Shown: positions 11,265 to 22,398 of the stretch, piece after piece
Position numbering within the stretch: the stretch's first letter is position 1
Layout of the letters: the number at the start of each line of letters is the position of its first letter
NCBI GenBank assembly: GCA_030533445.1
Contig: CM060080.1
Location: forward strand, 20,103,377-20,167,376
DNA from: Cyprinodon diabolis
Lineage: Eukaryota > Chordata > Actinopteri > Cyprinodontiformes > Cyprinodontidae
Length of the DNA stretch: 64,000 nucleotides
Direction of reading: 5' to 3'
Made by a program: the position numbers and the translations under genes
Notes under the pieces: generated by a model
Told to the model about the DNA's origin: nothing
The model's input: only the letters and a program-made list of their open reading frames with translations
Databases searched by the model: none

Positions 11265-11695
11265 ATGTTGTCCATTTTATTTTTTTGTTACCTTACAGGT
11301 TATTTGAATTATTAATCTAATTTAATCAGAATGTATTCCATTTAACTGTTTATTTTAATTATCTTTTGTTTCTGTAGGTTTTTCTCTGGGGATTGACATC
11401 CATCAGTTTCCTTCTAATGTCATCAGCAAAACAGGGTCTGAAGTTGTGCTTTTCTGCTCACACGAACAGGCCAGTCACAGAGTCATACTGTGGTACCAGA
11501 AATCTCCTGGAGATGAGGATCTGAAACTCATCGGATATGGATATGGACAGTTCAATAACGACAGCGTGGAAGAAACGTTCAGGAAACATTTTAGATTAGA
11601 TGGAGATCTACAGTCAGCCAAGAAAAACCTCTCCCTTTCTATAGTTGGTCTGAAGGTTGAACACACGGCAACATACTACTGTGCAACAAGGGAAG
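11265..11695 (+). CDS. TRBV: T-cell receptor beta V segment 4
   Basis: Leader exon 11265-11298 (MLSILFFCYLT, phase 1, donor gttatt) and V exon 11378-11695 after 'tttctgtag', both open. V-set hallmarks: EVVLFCSHE, VILWYQKSPGD and TATYYCATR. It is the closest relative of V3 in the window. A consensus-like 23-RSS follows directly and a CRE-like promoter element precedes it. The weak donor (gttatt) is the only oddity. Confidence 0.9.
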
Positions 11696-11734
11696 CACAC
11701 TGTGACAAACATCCACCAGCCCTGAACAAAAACC
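11696..11734 (+). other. 23-RSS of V4
   Basis: Heptamer CACACTG (11696-11702), 23-bp spacer, perfect nonamer ACAAAAACC (11726-11734). Confidence 0.88.
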
Positions 11735-13280
11735 TCCACCTATGGCCTCATCTTATCTCCTCCCTGAATCTAGGTTAAAGACAGAGACTGCAAACTACTG
11801 GAAAGTCGTCACTTGGTTATCATCCAGCAACAGTGTCCAGTAGCTGTCAGTGTTGTAAAGGATTTAGTAGATCTACAATCTAGAGCATCAGCCAGAAGTA
11901 CCTATACCCCTTTATCAGATTGAATCTTGTTTTTTTTGGTTGGAATTTTAACACTATAAAATTCTTTATTAGGATTTGATATAAGACACTGTTAGCTGAA
12001 TTCATAAACTCAGGATAAGAGATAAAGTCTGACTTGACCAAGCAGGATGAGTTCACAATGGCTCTATTTTATTTTATTTTTTAAGATATGAGTAGTGTAC
12101 CTAAAAACCTTACACAAATAACAGTAGCACTACCTTAAGATCTTCTTACCGAATTAAAAGTAGTAGGTATTCACCCAAGGGTAAAATAGTAGCTCAAGGG
12201 AAGCTAGTAGCTCAATTACTGATTCTTTGTTGGCTTGTAGCTGATTTGATGTTTAAACTTATACTATCAGTCAGAGGGCTATGAGAAAAAACAATGAATA
12301 AAAGAATTGCAAAATTACAAATTTGGGCAGAAAATAAAATTATAAATGAAAGTTTTCAGCTTAAACTCATAAAATAATTCCTTGCAGTCGGTAATGCAGA
12401 TAAGTCGGAAAAGGAGAAAGAACATCCAGGAACAGTATCTTCTTTTTTCTGTATTTTCTACCAGAGTTCAAGGTACTGGTTGTGGGTGGAGAAATCAGAA
12501 ATGTTACACAAGTAAGAATTGTGATACTCTCACAAAATATTAGTTCTGTAAAAGTAAAAAGTTAGGGTCAGCTACTCATAAATGTTTTAAGAAGTTACAC
12601 GTGTAAATGCAGCAAATGTTTAAATGTAAATTAAACAAAGTTTTACAAAGGATTCATGGAGGGACTGTGTGGAAGTTCTTGAATGAGCAAGGCCACTCTT
12701 GCTGCTTGTTGCTGACCATGCAGTCAGCATCACAGATTATTTTAAGCAGTAAGATGTGTTCAGAGAATGTAATTTACATAATAAATTTAAGATTTTGTTT
12801 TCAGGTCTAACCATAACTCAGTCTCTTACCTGATCATTGGGATTTCTTTTTTTAATCTCCATGGGCTCCAGAGGGGAGTTTTCTTCTTAATGTGTGCGCA
12901 GTCCAATAGCACTGGAGAATCCTGTTTAAAGAAAAAAAAAAAAAGCTCTTTACCTGTTCTTAAGTGCCTTTTGTGATTTGTAGCCTACTTTATGTTAGGT
13001 GCAATATTTTACAGTCCCTCTTCAGTTGTAGTTCATTACCATGTGTCCTGGGAGAAGTTAAGAACATGTACTTATATCCCCAGAAAAATGGTAACACTTA
13101 TTTGTCTTGAAAAATGCAAATATGGGCAAAGTATTACTATGAAGGAAACATGTGTTTGAAGGTATTTTAAGGACTGAGACAGATCTTTCTTTAAGCAACT
13201 GTCTTTCTGTCAAATTTAGAACAGCCATCTGAATAACACAATCAAACAGCAACAAAGTCCAAATAGAAAATTCATTGTGA
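11735..13280. other. Intergenic DNA between V4 and a repeat block
   Basis: AT-rich and without recognisable exons. The open frames at 12607-12810 and 13058-13255 show no domain. An A13 run sits near 12,932. Confidence 0.45.
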
Positions 13281-13284
13281 ATAT

Positions 13285-13690
13285 GTCAACGTGGGGGGTG
13301 AGGTTGATGAGGACCCAAATGCAGAGATGAGTTTCTGTTGATTTAATGAAACACAAAATTACAGAGAACCAAAAAAAAACAGCAAACATCAGGGAAACTC
13401 ACATGGGGAGCCAGACACAAGGAAGCAACAAACAACAAGGAACCAGCACTGAATAACTGCACATGGAGAGTATATATGTGAGACAGAACAAACACTGGGG
13501 TATTAATCTGATATGGAGCAGGTGTGGATGGAAGGGAATAGAAGGAAGCCAGGGGAAAGCCACAAGGGGGCAACAGAGAGTAACTTAAGACTGCTTGAAT
13601 ATATTGGAAAACAAACCAAAGATCAACAAAATAGAATATCTGATAGTTAAAAAAGTCCCAAAAGGGGAGAACCATAACCGAATAATGGTA
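13285..13690. repeat. Unclassified interspersed-repeat-like block
   Basis: The composition shifts from AT-rich flanks to a GA/CA-rich stretch (ggtgaggttgatgagg..., 'gacccaaatgcagag', 'gaagccaggggaaagcc', 'agggggcaacagag'). This style is common in fish LTR or MITE repeats read on one strand. No terminal repeats or target duplication could be fixed by eye. Confidence 0.35.
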
Positions 13691-14259
13691 TAGTCTACCA
13701 TAATAATCTTAAAATAATTAAAGTACTCGACTAAGTACCACTAACTATTTGTGTTATTCAATGGTTTATAAAAAATACCAAAGCTTGCAGATATGAAAAT
13801 GTTTGGGTAGCTAGTATATAATGCATTATTTACAATAAATAAAGAGTGAACAAAACATTATTTTAACAAAACCCTATTAAAACCTAATAGAACTTTGATA
13901 TCAGCAGAATAACTATTCTAAAATAAAGTTGAAAAACATAATGTAGACCCCTGGTTAACCCTAGCTAAAACAATGATCTATTAAAATGCTATGAAGACAA
14001 CAGATATCTGATTACCTTTTTGATAGAAAGAATACCAAGGTGAAGCCTTCTTAATTGATTGAAAACAGAGGGATACATTCATACAGTCCAAGTGAAGAAA
14101 GAAATAAAACAACTGAAAGCCGAGCTGTTGTATTTTTATTTACCTGTCCTGTGTACTTTCTATTTACGTAAACTATTTTTATTAGTGGAACAATGTTAAA
14201 CCATAAGCAAATAAGGAAAAAGTTTGAAGTGGGGGGAAACTATAACAATGCTCTAAAAT

Positions 14260-14490
14260 GAACAAGCCTGACTTGTAAAGCATCCCCACAGCATGATTCT
14301 GGCATCAAATTTTAGGACAGAGATGGTGTTTTTTTTAGGAGATGACCGCTGTCCTTTTACTTCCTTTTACTTTAGTTCTCTTTTGATATTTTACCTGGCT
14401 GTGCTTTAAACCTTTCCACAATGTAACCCTGTTTGCTGTGTTCATTGCTCACCTTGATGCGGTTTGTTTAACAAACAGAAAGATTAAATC
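14260..14490 (+). repeat. Tc1-like DNA transposon relic
   Basis: It contains 'catccccacagcatgattctgg' (first 20 bases diagnostic) and 'ctttaaacctttccacaatg', both recalling fish Tc1-like transposase DNA on the antisense strand. Strongly decayed. Confidence 0.5.
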
Positions 14491-15068
14491 AATGCACTAA
14501 AAAGATGACTTCTGACAGCACTTTGGATTACATCTGGAGCAATCATATTATGGGTAGTCTAAATATATTGTCAACATATGTTACATCACTGGTTTCATGT
14601 GTAGGCAACATGTCATCTAGTGCCACTGGTTTCTCATTTACATAGCATGCTTTGCCATTGCTTCACCCAGTGGATGTATCATGTCATGCCCAGAGATACA
14701 CATATACAGTACACAGCGTCTAGTCTCATTGGTTTTCCATTAACATAGCACAATAGGCTGTTACTTTAACAGCATGAAAAAGGGATCTAGTCCATCTGGT
14801 TTCATGTTAACATATCAGACTATGCTATTGCTTTCACATGGATATTCGGTATTATCCCAATATATTCACACAAACATTCAGCAGCATCTGGTCTAATTAG
14901 TTTTCCATTAACTTAGCAGGTAATGTCATTGGTTCACATGAACATATTATTTTATGCCATTGTTTCCACATGGAAAAAGGGATCTAGTCCCATTGGTTTC
15001 ACATAAACAAAGACTCTTATGCAATTGGTTTTACATGGACATAGCATGTTATGCCAATGGTTTTACAT

Positions 15069-15584
15069 ATACATATCATTGTCATGAACTTGTCGCTAAT
15101 GACTGGCTTGATTACTCATTTAATTCCCCTGCCTAGCTCCACCCAGTTTCTCATTACCTCTCATCTGATCCACCTGCTCTAGCCTCTATTTAACCAGCCC
15201 TCTAACCAATCATCAGTTCCAGATTATTCTCAAACCTTTGATGAGAGTTCTCTAGCATACCTATTTGTGTTCCTATAGCCTGATCCTGACCCGTTCTGCC
15301 TTTGAACCTTTAAGCCTTCCTGTTCTGATCTGTTTGCCCTACCTGTCTTTGGGCTCCTGCTGGATTCTGCCTGTTGACTAAACCGGGAAGTGCTTCCTGA
15401 TACTGACCTGGATTTCCCTTCCGTACCTCTTCAGATCTCTGATCTTCTGGCTTGGACTCTGGACTGGACTTTGACTTGGACTGGGAACCTCTTTGACACC
15501 AGCCTTGGCTTCACCTTCTAGATAGTCCTGCCTTTCTTCGTCAGGTGGATCGGTTCGTCATCTTTATTTTCATGAAAAAAAAAA
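15069..15584 (+). mobile_element. LTR-like insertion in the minisatellite
   Basis: About 515 bp of CT-rich sequence with different composition from the minisatellite on both sides. It starts tgtcatgaacttgtcg, contains 'ctctatttaaccagccc' (promoter-like) and runs of 'cctgatcctgacc', 'ggactctggactggac', and ends near cgtcatctttattttcatga before an A10 tract and aataaa. This pattern is familiar from short LTRs of fish retroelements. Ends and target duplication are not certain. Confidence 0.4.
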
Positions 15585-16164
15585 TAAATTCAGATGGATT
15601 AAGCATGTAATGCCATTGTTTTCTCATGGAAAAAGCCTCTAGTACCACAAATATCACACTGAAATAGCATGTGGTTAGATTGTTATCATGGGGCAATACC
15701 ATCTAGTATCAGTAATTTCACATAGACATGGCCTGCTATGGCACTGGTTTCACATGGACATTGAATCTAGTCCCATTTGTTTAACATTATAATAGGCTCA
15801 GTCCCATTGGTTTAACAATGATATAACATTTATCATCATGTCATATCTCATTTGTTTTGTCTGTTATGCCAACCAGCTCATGTAAATATCATCTAATGAC
15901 ATTTGTTTTCTTTAAATTAGCTTTTGTTGGGGGTTCAAATGGTAGAATCTGAAAAATCAAGACGCCTTCAGTTGATTATCTCATTTGCCCACAGGACAGG
16001 GGAAAAGCGTTTATTTTTACAGATCAGATTCAGATGCTGTCTTCAGTAAACCATTACAGCGCTTCACATCACAACAGACAATCTCAGCTTTTTCCCAACT
16101 GTCATTCCATTTCAGGCTGTTTTTTAGTCTCAATATTCTCAATATAATCTCAACACCTTCCATC

Positions 16165-16605
16165 ATCTGCACCAGACTGTAGAGGAGCTGAGCAGCTCCT
16201 TTAGTGAAAGACTTTAATACCTTGTCTGTAAGAAGGAGCGCTACCGCATGTCATTCATCCCTGCCGCCACCAGACTCTAAGATGCAACACTATAACAGCA
16301 ATAACTTGTGCAATGTATAATGTGCAATTTTACTCTTTGATACCCTGTGCAATAACCTGATTCTCTAAGTTTAACACCCAGTGCAATAACTATTTATATA
16401 AATATAAATATCCCTCTATATAAATACCCATGTAAACACCCTGTGCAAAAACAGCTGTCATATGGAGACGCACTGTATATACTGTATTTATCCCATGTGC
16501 CTTTTTCTTTTTTTGGCTCCTTCTTCTCCTTTGACTATTTGAGCTGATGTAACAAGTAAATTTCTCCACTGTGAGATCAATAAAGTCAATTAATCAATCA
16601 ACACC
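16165..16605 (+). mobile_element. Non-LTR retrotransposon 3' end (CR1/Rex1-like), copy A
   Basis: It starts in the C-terminal coding remnant (agactgtagaggagctgagcagc, 'aagaaggagcgctaccgcatg') and continues through a 3' UTR rich in 'accctgtgcaataac' motifs to a tail 'gagatcaataaagtcaatta' with atcaatca repeats. The same sequence recurs at 30,150-30,725. Family assignment to CR1/Rex1-like is tentative. Confidence 0.6.
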
Positions 16606-16905
16606 CTCTTGTGCAACTTGTTTTACTTTGATATACCATGTAGTACCATTAGTTTCAAATGGACATAGCATCTAACTCAATTGGTTTCACATGTACATAC
16701 CACCTAGTTTCTTTGGATTCCCATGGACCAGTCCAGTGGCACCTGTTTCACATGTTTATATCATCTAGTCCTATTTTTTTTCATATGGACATAGTGTCTA
16801 TTATCACTGGTTTTACATAAACATAGCATCTAGTCCCATTGGGTTTCACATAGATAAACCATCTAGTCCTACTGGTTTCACATGGAGCCTATCTGTGGCA
16901 GATTT

Positions 16906-17130
16906 AAGGATGGCAGTCTCATGCTGTCAGTACATTTAATTGAATACAAAAATAACATACACAGGCATTACCTGGGAATTTCCAAGAGATTTTCTACTTA
17001 GAATTGCACCTAAATCAAATGGGTTTTGCCTGAATATTAACATGCAACCTCATGGGTTAACACATGGGCATCACATGAGAGAATGAGAGGAAAATATTTA
17101 GCATTCTGTAGTGCAAGGTGATCATGTGAC
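16906..17130. other. Spacer before V5 promoter
   Basis: No feature recognised. Confidence 0.4.
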
Positions 17131-17138
17131 TGTGGTTT
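17131..17138 (+). promoter_or_regulatory. RUNX-type site in putative V5 promoter
   Basis: TGTGGTTT, 67 bp upstream of the V5 leader ATG, matches the RUNX core seen in T-cell promoters. Motif only. Confidence 0.35.
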
Positions 17139-17204
17139 GATCTGTTAAAGAGAGACACAGCTTCATCACAGTCTTCATTCAGCTGAAGCAAGACCATCAC
17201 TGAC

Positions 17205-17658
17205 ATGTTTGCGAGTGTCAGTTATTTTTTACTTTTGATACACTCAGGTAGCTGATTTATGAGAAATTCACACATGTGAATACTTGAGATCTAATATTGT
17301 GATTTCTTTTTACATTATTTTACTCTGGTTTATATTATTATGAAAGACATTGTGACGTTACTTTTTATGTCCTACAGGTTTCTCTCTAGTAGTTCTTCAG
17401 TCTGAAGATCTAATATCTCCTCCAGCAGTCGATGTGACACTGGAGTGCAAAATGGGAGAAGGGTACAGCATGAGCAGCCAAACCATGCTTTGGTACCGAC
17501 AAAAGGGCCATGGAGCACAAATGGAGTTTATCCTGAAAGAATACGAAGAATCTGTTGGAAATTACCGCTCTTCGCTCAAAACTTCTGAAAATTTGTTTAC
17601 TCTTCAAATCCTGAAGTTGTCTGTGAACGACAGCAGCATCTATTACTGTGCTGCCAGT
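17205..17658 (+). CDS. TRBV: T-cell receptor beta V segment 5
   Basis: Leader exon 17205-17247 (MFASVSYFLLLIHS, phase 1, donor gtagct) and V exon 17378-17658 after 'tgtcctacag', both open. V-set hallmarks: VTLECKM, MLWYRQKGHG and SSIYYCAAS. The exon is shorter than in V3/V4, with the strand pattern MEFILKEYEESVGNYRS of a distinct V-beta family. A perfect heptamer follows. Confidence 0.9.
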
Positions 17659-17697
17659 CACAGTGATGCATACTGATCTAACAGTCTTACAAATAAC
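17659..17697 (+). other. 23-RSS of V5
   Basis: Heptamer CACAGTG (17659-17665), 23-bp spacer, nonamer ACAAATAAC (17689-17697), 7 of 9 matches to consensus. Confidence 0.88.
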
Positions 17698-17699
17698 CA

Positions 17700-18870
17700 G
17701 ACATTCTGTTGCACTCAGGCAGGAAGGAGCTGTGGCTTGTTTGATATTAAAGCATCTCAACAAATTGTTTAAAACATTGTTTATCATATATTTCCCATCA
17801 AAGGGAATTAAACTACAGTTTTACATGGATTATAGATATTTATACTAACAAAAGGCAGTATTTTGGGTGGTGTATAAAAGCAGACATCTTCTACAACAAT
17901 AGATGACTTTTTGAATATAAACATATTATTTTTGTAGAAGTCACTGGCAGACCTTTAAAAATATCTCTTTTTTGTTTGGTTTATGATACACACGTATCTG
18001 CAGTCAGTATATACCTACCTAGGAAATCCAAATCTTGTTCTCATGAGAAAATGAAGCAAATTGCTCTCAAAAGCCACATAAAACAAGGGAAATAATTTTG
18101 AGTCTTAAGAATATCATGATGTATCGCATTAGAATGTGATATTTGCATATTCTTCTACAAATTTTACAATATGATATAAAATACATTTATTTAGATTTAA
18201 GATCATGAAAACACATTTGAAAAATTAGTGATATTACTAGGCCTAATCTATGTCTATAAACATAAACCTATACAATTAAGTAATGTGAGGGAAACTCAGA
18301 ATTAACATCAGAGTACCAATAGATAAATATTTAACATCATTAAATCGATGGATGGATCTCTTCCTCTTCTTTATTGAGATCTTTTGCATAATTTTGTGAT
18401 TAGAAATGTTGTCAGGTTATATTAAAATATTAGTGTTGCCACTTTCTTGAAAAACAAGACTAAGATTAAAGCTAATATCGTCAAACATTATAGTAGATTT
18501 TAGGATAAACATCAAAAGAAGAGACATTTACTGTAGGATTTTAAGTAGAATATAAACCAAGATAACAAGGTTATTTGCAACAGGTACGATTTTACCAAAA
18601 TCTCTCCTGAAAATCATAGTATGCCTTTAATAAAATACTTGAAAATGTTTTTTAACAAACCAATACATTCATGTTTTGTTTTTGTTTGTTTTTTTGTCCC
18701 ATCAACTTCTTTAACTTAACCTAACATCAGGAAATATTAGTACTATCCCTTTAAGTCTGCTTGCCTCTAGGAGACTGCATTCATGACTCCTGTTAAAAAG
18801 GAGGAGGAGGGTCAGATCTTTTTTTGCTGCATTATTTACAGTCGCACGAGTTAAAACAGCAGATTCAGCT
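17700..18870. other. AT-rich intergenic DNA between V5 and V6
   Basis: No exon, RSS or classifiable repeat recognised. A GA-rich patch (gaggaggagggtcagatc, about 18,800-18,818) lies 60 bp upstream of V6 and might belong to its promoter. Confidence 0.45.
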
Positions 18871-18875
18871 CAGAA

Positions 18876-19293
18876 ATGAAGCTAGTTTTGATAGTGTTTT
18901 TATTCTTCCCTGGTAAGATAGCAAATTAATTGCATTTGTTTTTTTTGTTTTTATTACCACTGTTATTGACTTTTTTTCTTGTTTTCTAGATTTTTCAGAT
19001 GCTGTAAATATTCACCAGCCTACATCTGAGTTGGTCAGAGATGGAGAACAGAGTGTGACCCTCAAGTGTGAGCAGGACAGTGATCAGATTTACTACATGT
19101 ACTGGTACAGACAAGCAAGCAGTGGGGAAATGGAGTTAGTGGCGTATTCTGCTAGTAAAGATGCATCAAGCATTGAAGCTCCATTCAACAACTCTAAATA
19201 CACCATGACCCGTCGAGAGCTGCGGAGAACTGAGCTGCAGATTCACCCTGCTGAGGCCAAAGACTCTGCTGTGTATTACTGTGCTTCCAGCAC
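18876..19293 (+). CDS. TRBV: T-cell receptor beta V segment 6 (D-proximal)
   Basis: Leader exon 18876-18912 (MKLVLIVFLFFP, phase 1, donor gtaaga) and V exon 18990-19293 after 'tgttttctag', both open. V-set hallmarks: VTLKCEQD, MYWYRQASSGEMEL and DSAVYYCASS. The GEMELVAYS and TELQI motifs with CASS are the most typical V-beta features in the window. It is the V closest to D-beta, about 3 kb away, with a Rex1-like LINE between. Confidence 0.92.
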
Positions 19294-19332
19294 CACAGTG
19301 CTTCAGGCTGCTGCAGAAGCTTAACAATTACT
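19294..19332 (+). other. 23-RSS of V6, weak nonamer
   Basis: Perfect heptamer CACAGTG (19294-19300), 23-bp spacer, nonamer ACAATTACT (19324-19332) with only about 5 of 9 matches to ACAAAAACC. Confidence 0.8.
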
Positions 19333-20045
19333 TCAGGTGGAAACAACAGACGTTTTGAAAGATGGGAGTGAATAAAAAGAAAACATGGGAAGAATATCAG
19401 AGCTGCAATATGTAAAAATTAAAGAATACCAGATTAAAACAAACAAATCTATAGAAACTGTTAGGATTTTGGAGGCAGATCTGCTTGTTTGGTGCTCAGT
19501 CATGTTTCCTCAAAGCCACAAAGCTGATTTGTTCAGATAGCAGAGCAGGTGTCAGTATTGTAATGTTTTTCCCATCTATAATAAAAAGGAAGTTCAGATG
19601 AGGATCTTTTACTGACCTCTACTGGTTTTATATGACATTACAAGTTGATTATCTCATAAAGCCATCCATAAAGACTTTTACTATTGCACTATTAGAAATT
19701 ATCTTCATATAAATGTTGAAAAATTGCCCTTATAAACTAAAAAATTCAAAAGCTGTTCTGTCGTTTATATCCTCTTTGGTGATGCTAATACTATTCAATG
19801 TTTATTGAAAATATCTTTTCATGCTTAATGATTTTCAAATTTTTCAAACAAAAGCATATCACACATAAATCTCCCCTTTATTCTGCCATCCATTTTTGTC
19901 CATCTGTTCTGTTAAGGTCCCAGTAGTTTGTTAGCTTTACAAGAAGCATCATGGAGTTAATGGGAAATATGCAAATAGGTCTGGGATACAGTTGTACACA
20001 GAATTAAAGTGGCATTATGTTATAAAAAAATATGAAATACTTTAG
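19333..20045. other. Spacer between V6 and the Rex1-like element
   Basis: AT-rich; nothing recognised. Confidence 0.4.
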
Positions 20046-21510
20046 ATGTCTAACAGAGTTCTGTTATGAAAGGAGTTTGGCAATACCTCCAAGCTTACCA
20101 CGTCATCTCTAGACTCCCCCCAACATTTGACCCGTTCCAGTTCACCTACCGACAAGGACTGAGGACGCCATCTCCTCCGCTCTTCACCTTAGCCTGGCAC
20201 ACCTGGAGGAAAAGAACACCCATGTGTGGATGCTGTTCCTGGACTTCAGTTCAGCTTTCAACACCATCATCCCACAGCATCTGATAGGAAAACTGGAACA
20301 GCATGGGCATCAATAAACCCCTCTGCAATTGGCTGCTAGATTTCCTCACCAACAGACCTCAGTCAGTCTGGGTTGGACAGAACACTTCTGATGTTATCAC
20401 TCTAAGCACAGGGTCCCCTCAGGGCTGCATCCTGAGCTCCCTGCTGTTCACTCTATTGGCACACATGACTGAGTCCCCAGATTCACCACCAATAACATCA
20501 TGAACTTTGCAGACGACACTATGGTGGGGGGCCTAACAATGACCAGGACTACAGAGAGGAGGTGGAGCAGCTGGTGGGCTGGTCCAGAGACCGGAACAAC
20601 CGGATCCTGAATGTGGAGAAAACGAAGGAGATCATTGTTGACTTCAGGAAGAAATGGCCTAACCATGCCCCACTGGTCATGAACAGCTCAGCTGTAGAGG
20701 TGGTCAGCAGCACCAAATTCCTGGGGTTGCAAATCACAGACACCCTCACCTGCAATGTAAACACCACCTGACTGGTCAAAAGGGCACAGAAGTGCATGTA
20801 CTTCCTGCGGTGGCTGAGGAGAGCCCACCTGCCCCATCCATCCTCACCACCTTCTACAGAAGCACCATAGAGAGCGTTCTGATTAGCTGTCTCAATGTAT
20901 GGTGTGGAGGCTGCAGCGTCTCAGACTGGAAGTGAGAAAGGTGGTGAGGACAGCAGAGAGGGTAATCGGGGCTCCTCTTCACTCCATTAAAGACATTTCA
21001 TCTAAGCTTTGCGTGTCCCGAGCCCGTAACATCATCAATGACCCCTCACACCCCTACCATAGACTGTTCTCCCTGCTGCCCTCTGGGAAGACGCTTCGCA
21101 GCATCCGCTTCAGGTCCAGCAACAACTTTTTCCCCACTGCCATCAGACTGTTGAACTGTTAAACTCTAAACTGGACTTCCCATCACACTTGCAACATTAT
21201 TTTGCACTACCAATGTGCTAACCTTTTGTATTCCTTTTAAATAGGACACAACACAATGTTTCTACTGCATTTTTCACCATATTTATTTTACACTGCGCTG
21301 AACCTTTCCATATTAACGCCCTTTTGCAATATTATTTTTTAAAGTGGTTTCCTTTTCTCCTACACTGTTAACATGCTGATCACTGGTGCACTCTATAATG
21401 GTAATGTTCATTTCAGTGTTGTAAGCTGTAAGCAACATAATTTTGTTTTATATACACTCTCTGTATACAAGATGACAATAACGTTTTTCTATGTCTAAGT
21501 CTAATATATA
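20046..21510 (+). mobile_element. Rex1-like (CR1-clade) LINE, 5'-truncated and decayed
   Basis: Reverse transcriptase homology is spread over several frames: [59 protein letters not shown] and FADDT (FADD at 20506-20517). It ends with SHPYHRLFSLLPSGK and FFPTAIRLLNC (stop 21160-21162). A 3' UTR runs to a 'tctaagtctaa' tail near 21,510. At least four frameshifts make it inactive. It sits between the last V and D-beta, so germline V-to-D distance includes this insertion. Confidence 0.82.
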
Positions 21511-22080
21511 TACATTTTATCTAACAAGATAGCACCAATCATGGAAGTAGCAAAGATCCATGGCTCTGGTGGGAGAATTAGCTCTATACTCAATTAATCT
21601 TGTCTTATTTGTCTTTTAAGAAACATACCAAATATGGAAAGAGGTGCTCTGGTCATCAGAAAACAAATTGTATCCATACCTAGAAAAAAAAGCCTCATTT
21701 TGAGCATTATAAGACTCTGAAAACAACTTTTTAAGTGTGAGGGTGCTTTTTTTGGCAGAGAAAGAGAACCTGGTTAGAATTTATAGAAAAGGGGAGAGAG
21801 GTAAATACAGATCCTGGTGTAACGGCAGAGGTTTTTCTAAGCATTTTGCTTAGAAAGATGTGCAACACTTTTTCTAGATGTGCAGAGCTGTTAAGACCAA
21901 CCCCAGATGAAAGTTACTTATAAATGTGAAAGAATTTTAATCCAACTTTTAAAAAAAAATCATACCATCTGTTTATTTTAAAAATCCAACTAGGAATCAT
22001 GAGAGCAACACTTTTTGTACTCATTATATACATCAGTGGATGTTTCTATCTTTTAAATGATTGGCTGAAGAGTCATGACC
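21511..22080. other. Spacer upstream of the D-beta region
   Basis: AT-rich; no exon or repeat recognised. Confidence 0.4.
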
Positions 22081-22084
22081 AGCA

Positions 22085-22319
22085 GAGATGTCACTTCCTG
22101 TCAGTAACTTCAAACAAACAAAAACAAGCAGCAGCTTCCTGTCCTCTGTTCTGCCTTCTTTTCTTAGCTGTCACAGAAATAGCAGCAGCCAGCTTGGAGC
22201 TGCTCCACCGTCAGTCAGCCCAACCTGCACAGCTGCTCCCACAGAGACACACAGATGGAGGCTGAGATACGGAGAGAGGGGCTGGGGGAGGAGGAGAGGG
22301 GGGAGAGAGAGAGGCATCA
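22085..22319 (+). promoter_or_regulatory. Candidate D-beta germline promoter region
   Basis: GC-richer block ending at the D-beta 12-RSS. It holds two ETS-type strings (cacttcctgtc near 22,090, gcttcctgtcc near 22,133) and a purine tract of G/A at about 22,270-22,316 that could bind zinc-finger factors. In mammals the promoter of germline D-J transcripts lies at this place relative to D-beta. Function here is inferred from position and motifs. Confidence 0.4.
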
Positions 22320-22347
22320 GGTTTTTGTATGATGCTTTTTTACCGTG
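22320..22347 (+). other. 12-RSS 5' of D-beta
   Basis: Nonamer GGTTTTTGT (22320-22328, perfect complement of ACAAAAACC), 12-bp spacer, heptamer TACCGTG (22341-22347; consensus CACTGTG). The heptamer is off consensus at two positions, while the GTG next to the coding end is intact. Confidence 0.9.
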
Positions 22348-22359
22348 GGGACAGGGGGC
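22348..22359 (+). CDS. TRBD: T-cell receptor beta D segment
   Basis: The 12-bp coding sequence GGGACAGGGGGC is the same as human TRBD1 as I know it. It is open in all three forward frames (GTGG, GQG, DRG). It has a 12-RSS on its 5' side for joining to nothing but 23-RSS V segments, and a 23-RSS on its 3' side for joining to 12-RSS J segments. Only one D was found between V6 and J1. It encodes the glycine-rich centre of CDR3 beta. Confidence 0.95.
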
Positions 22360-22398
22360 CACGGTGATACAACCCCATAGAGCCGCCGTACAAAAACC
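22360..22398 (+). other. 23-RSS 3' of D-beta
   Basis: Heptamer CACGGTG (22360-22366), 23-bp spacer, perfect nonamer ACAAAAACC (22390-22398). Confidence 0.95.

Larger units (their letters stand above)
14560..16905. repeat. Degenerate minisatellite, about 31-37 bp units, interrupted twice
   Basis: Repeated phrases of the type 'atctagtcccattggtttc' + 'acatggacatagca' + 'tgttatgccattggtttcac' recur dozens of times at roughly 31-37 bp spacing in three blocks: 14,560-15,068, 15,585-15,910 and 16,615-16,905. Units are heavily diverged. The gaps hold an LTR-like insertion and a LINE 3' end. It fills the space between V4 and V5. Confidence 0.7.
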
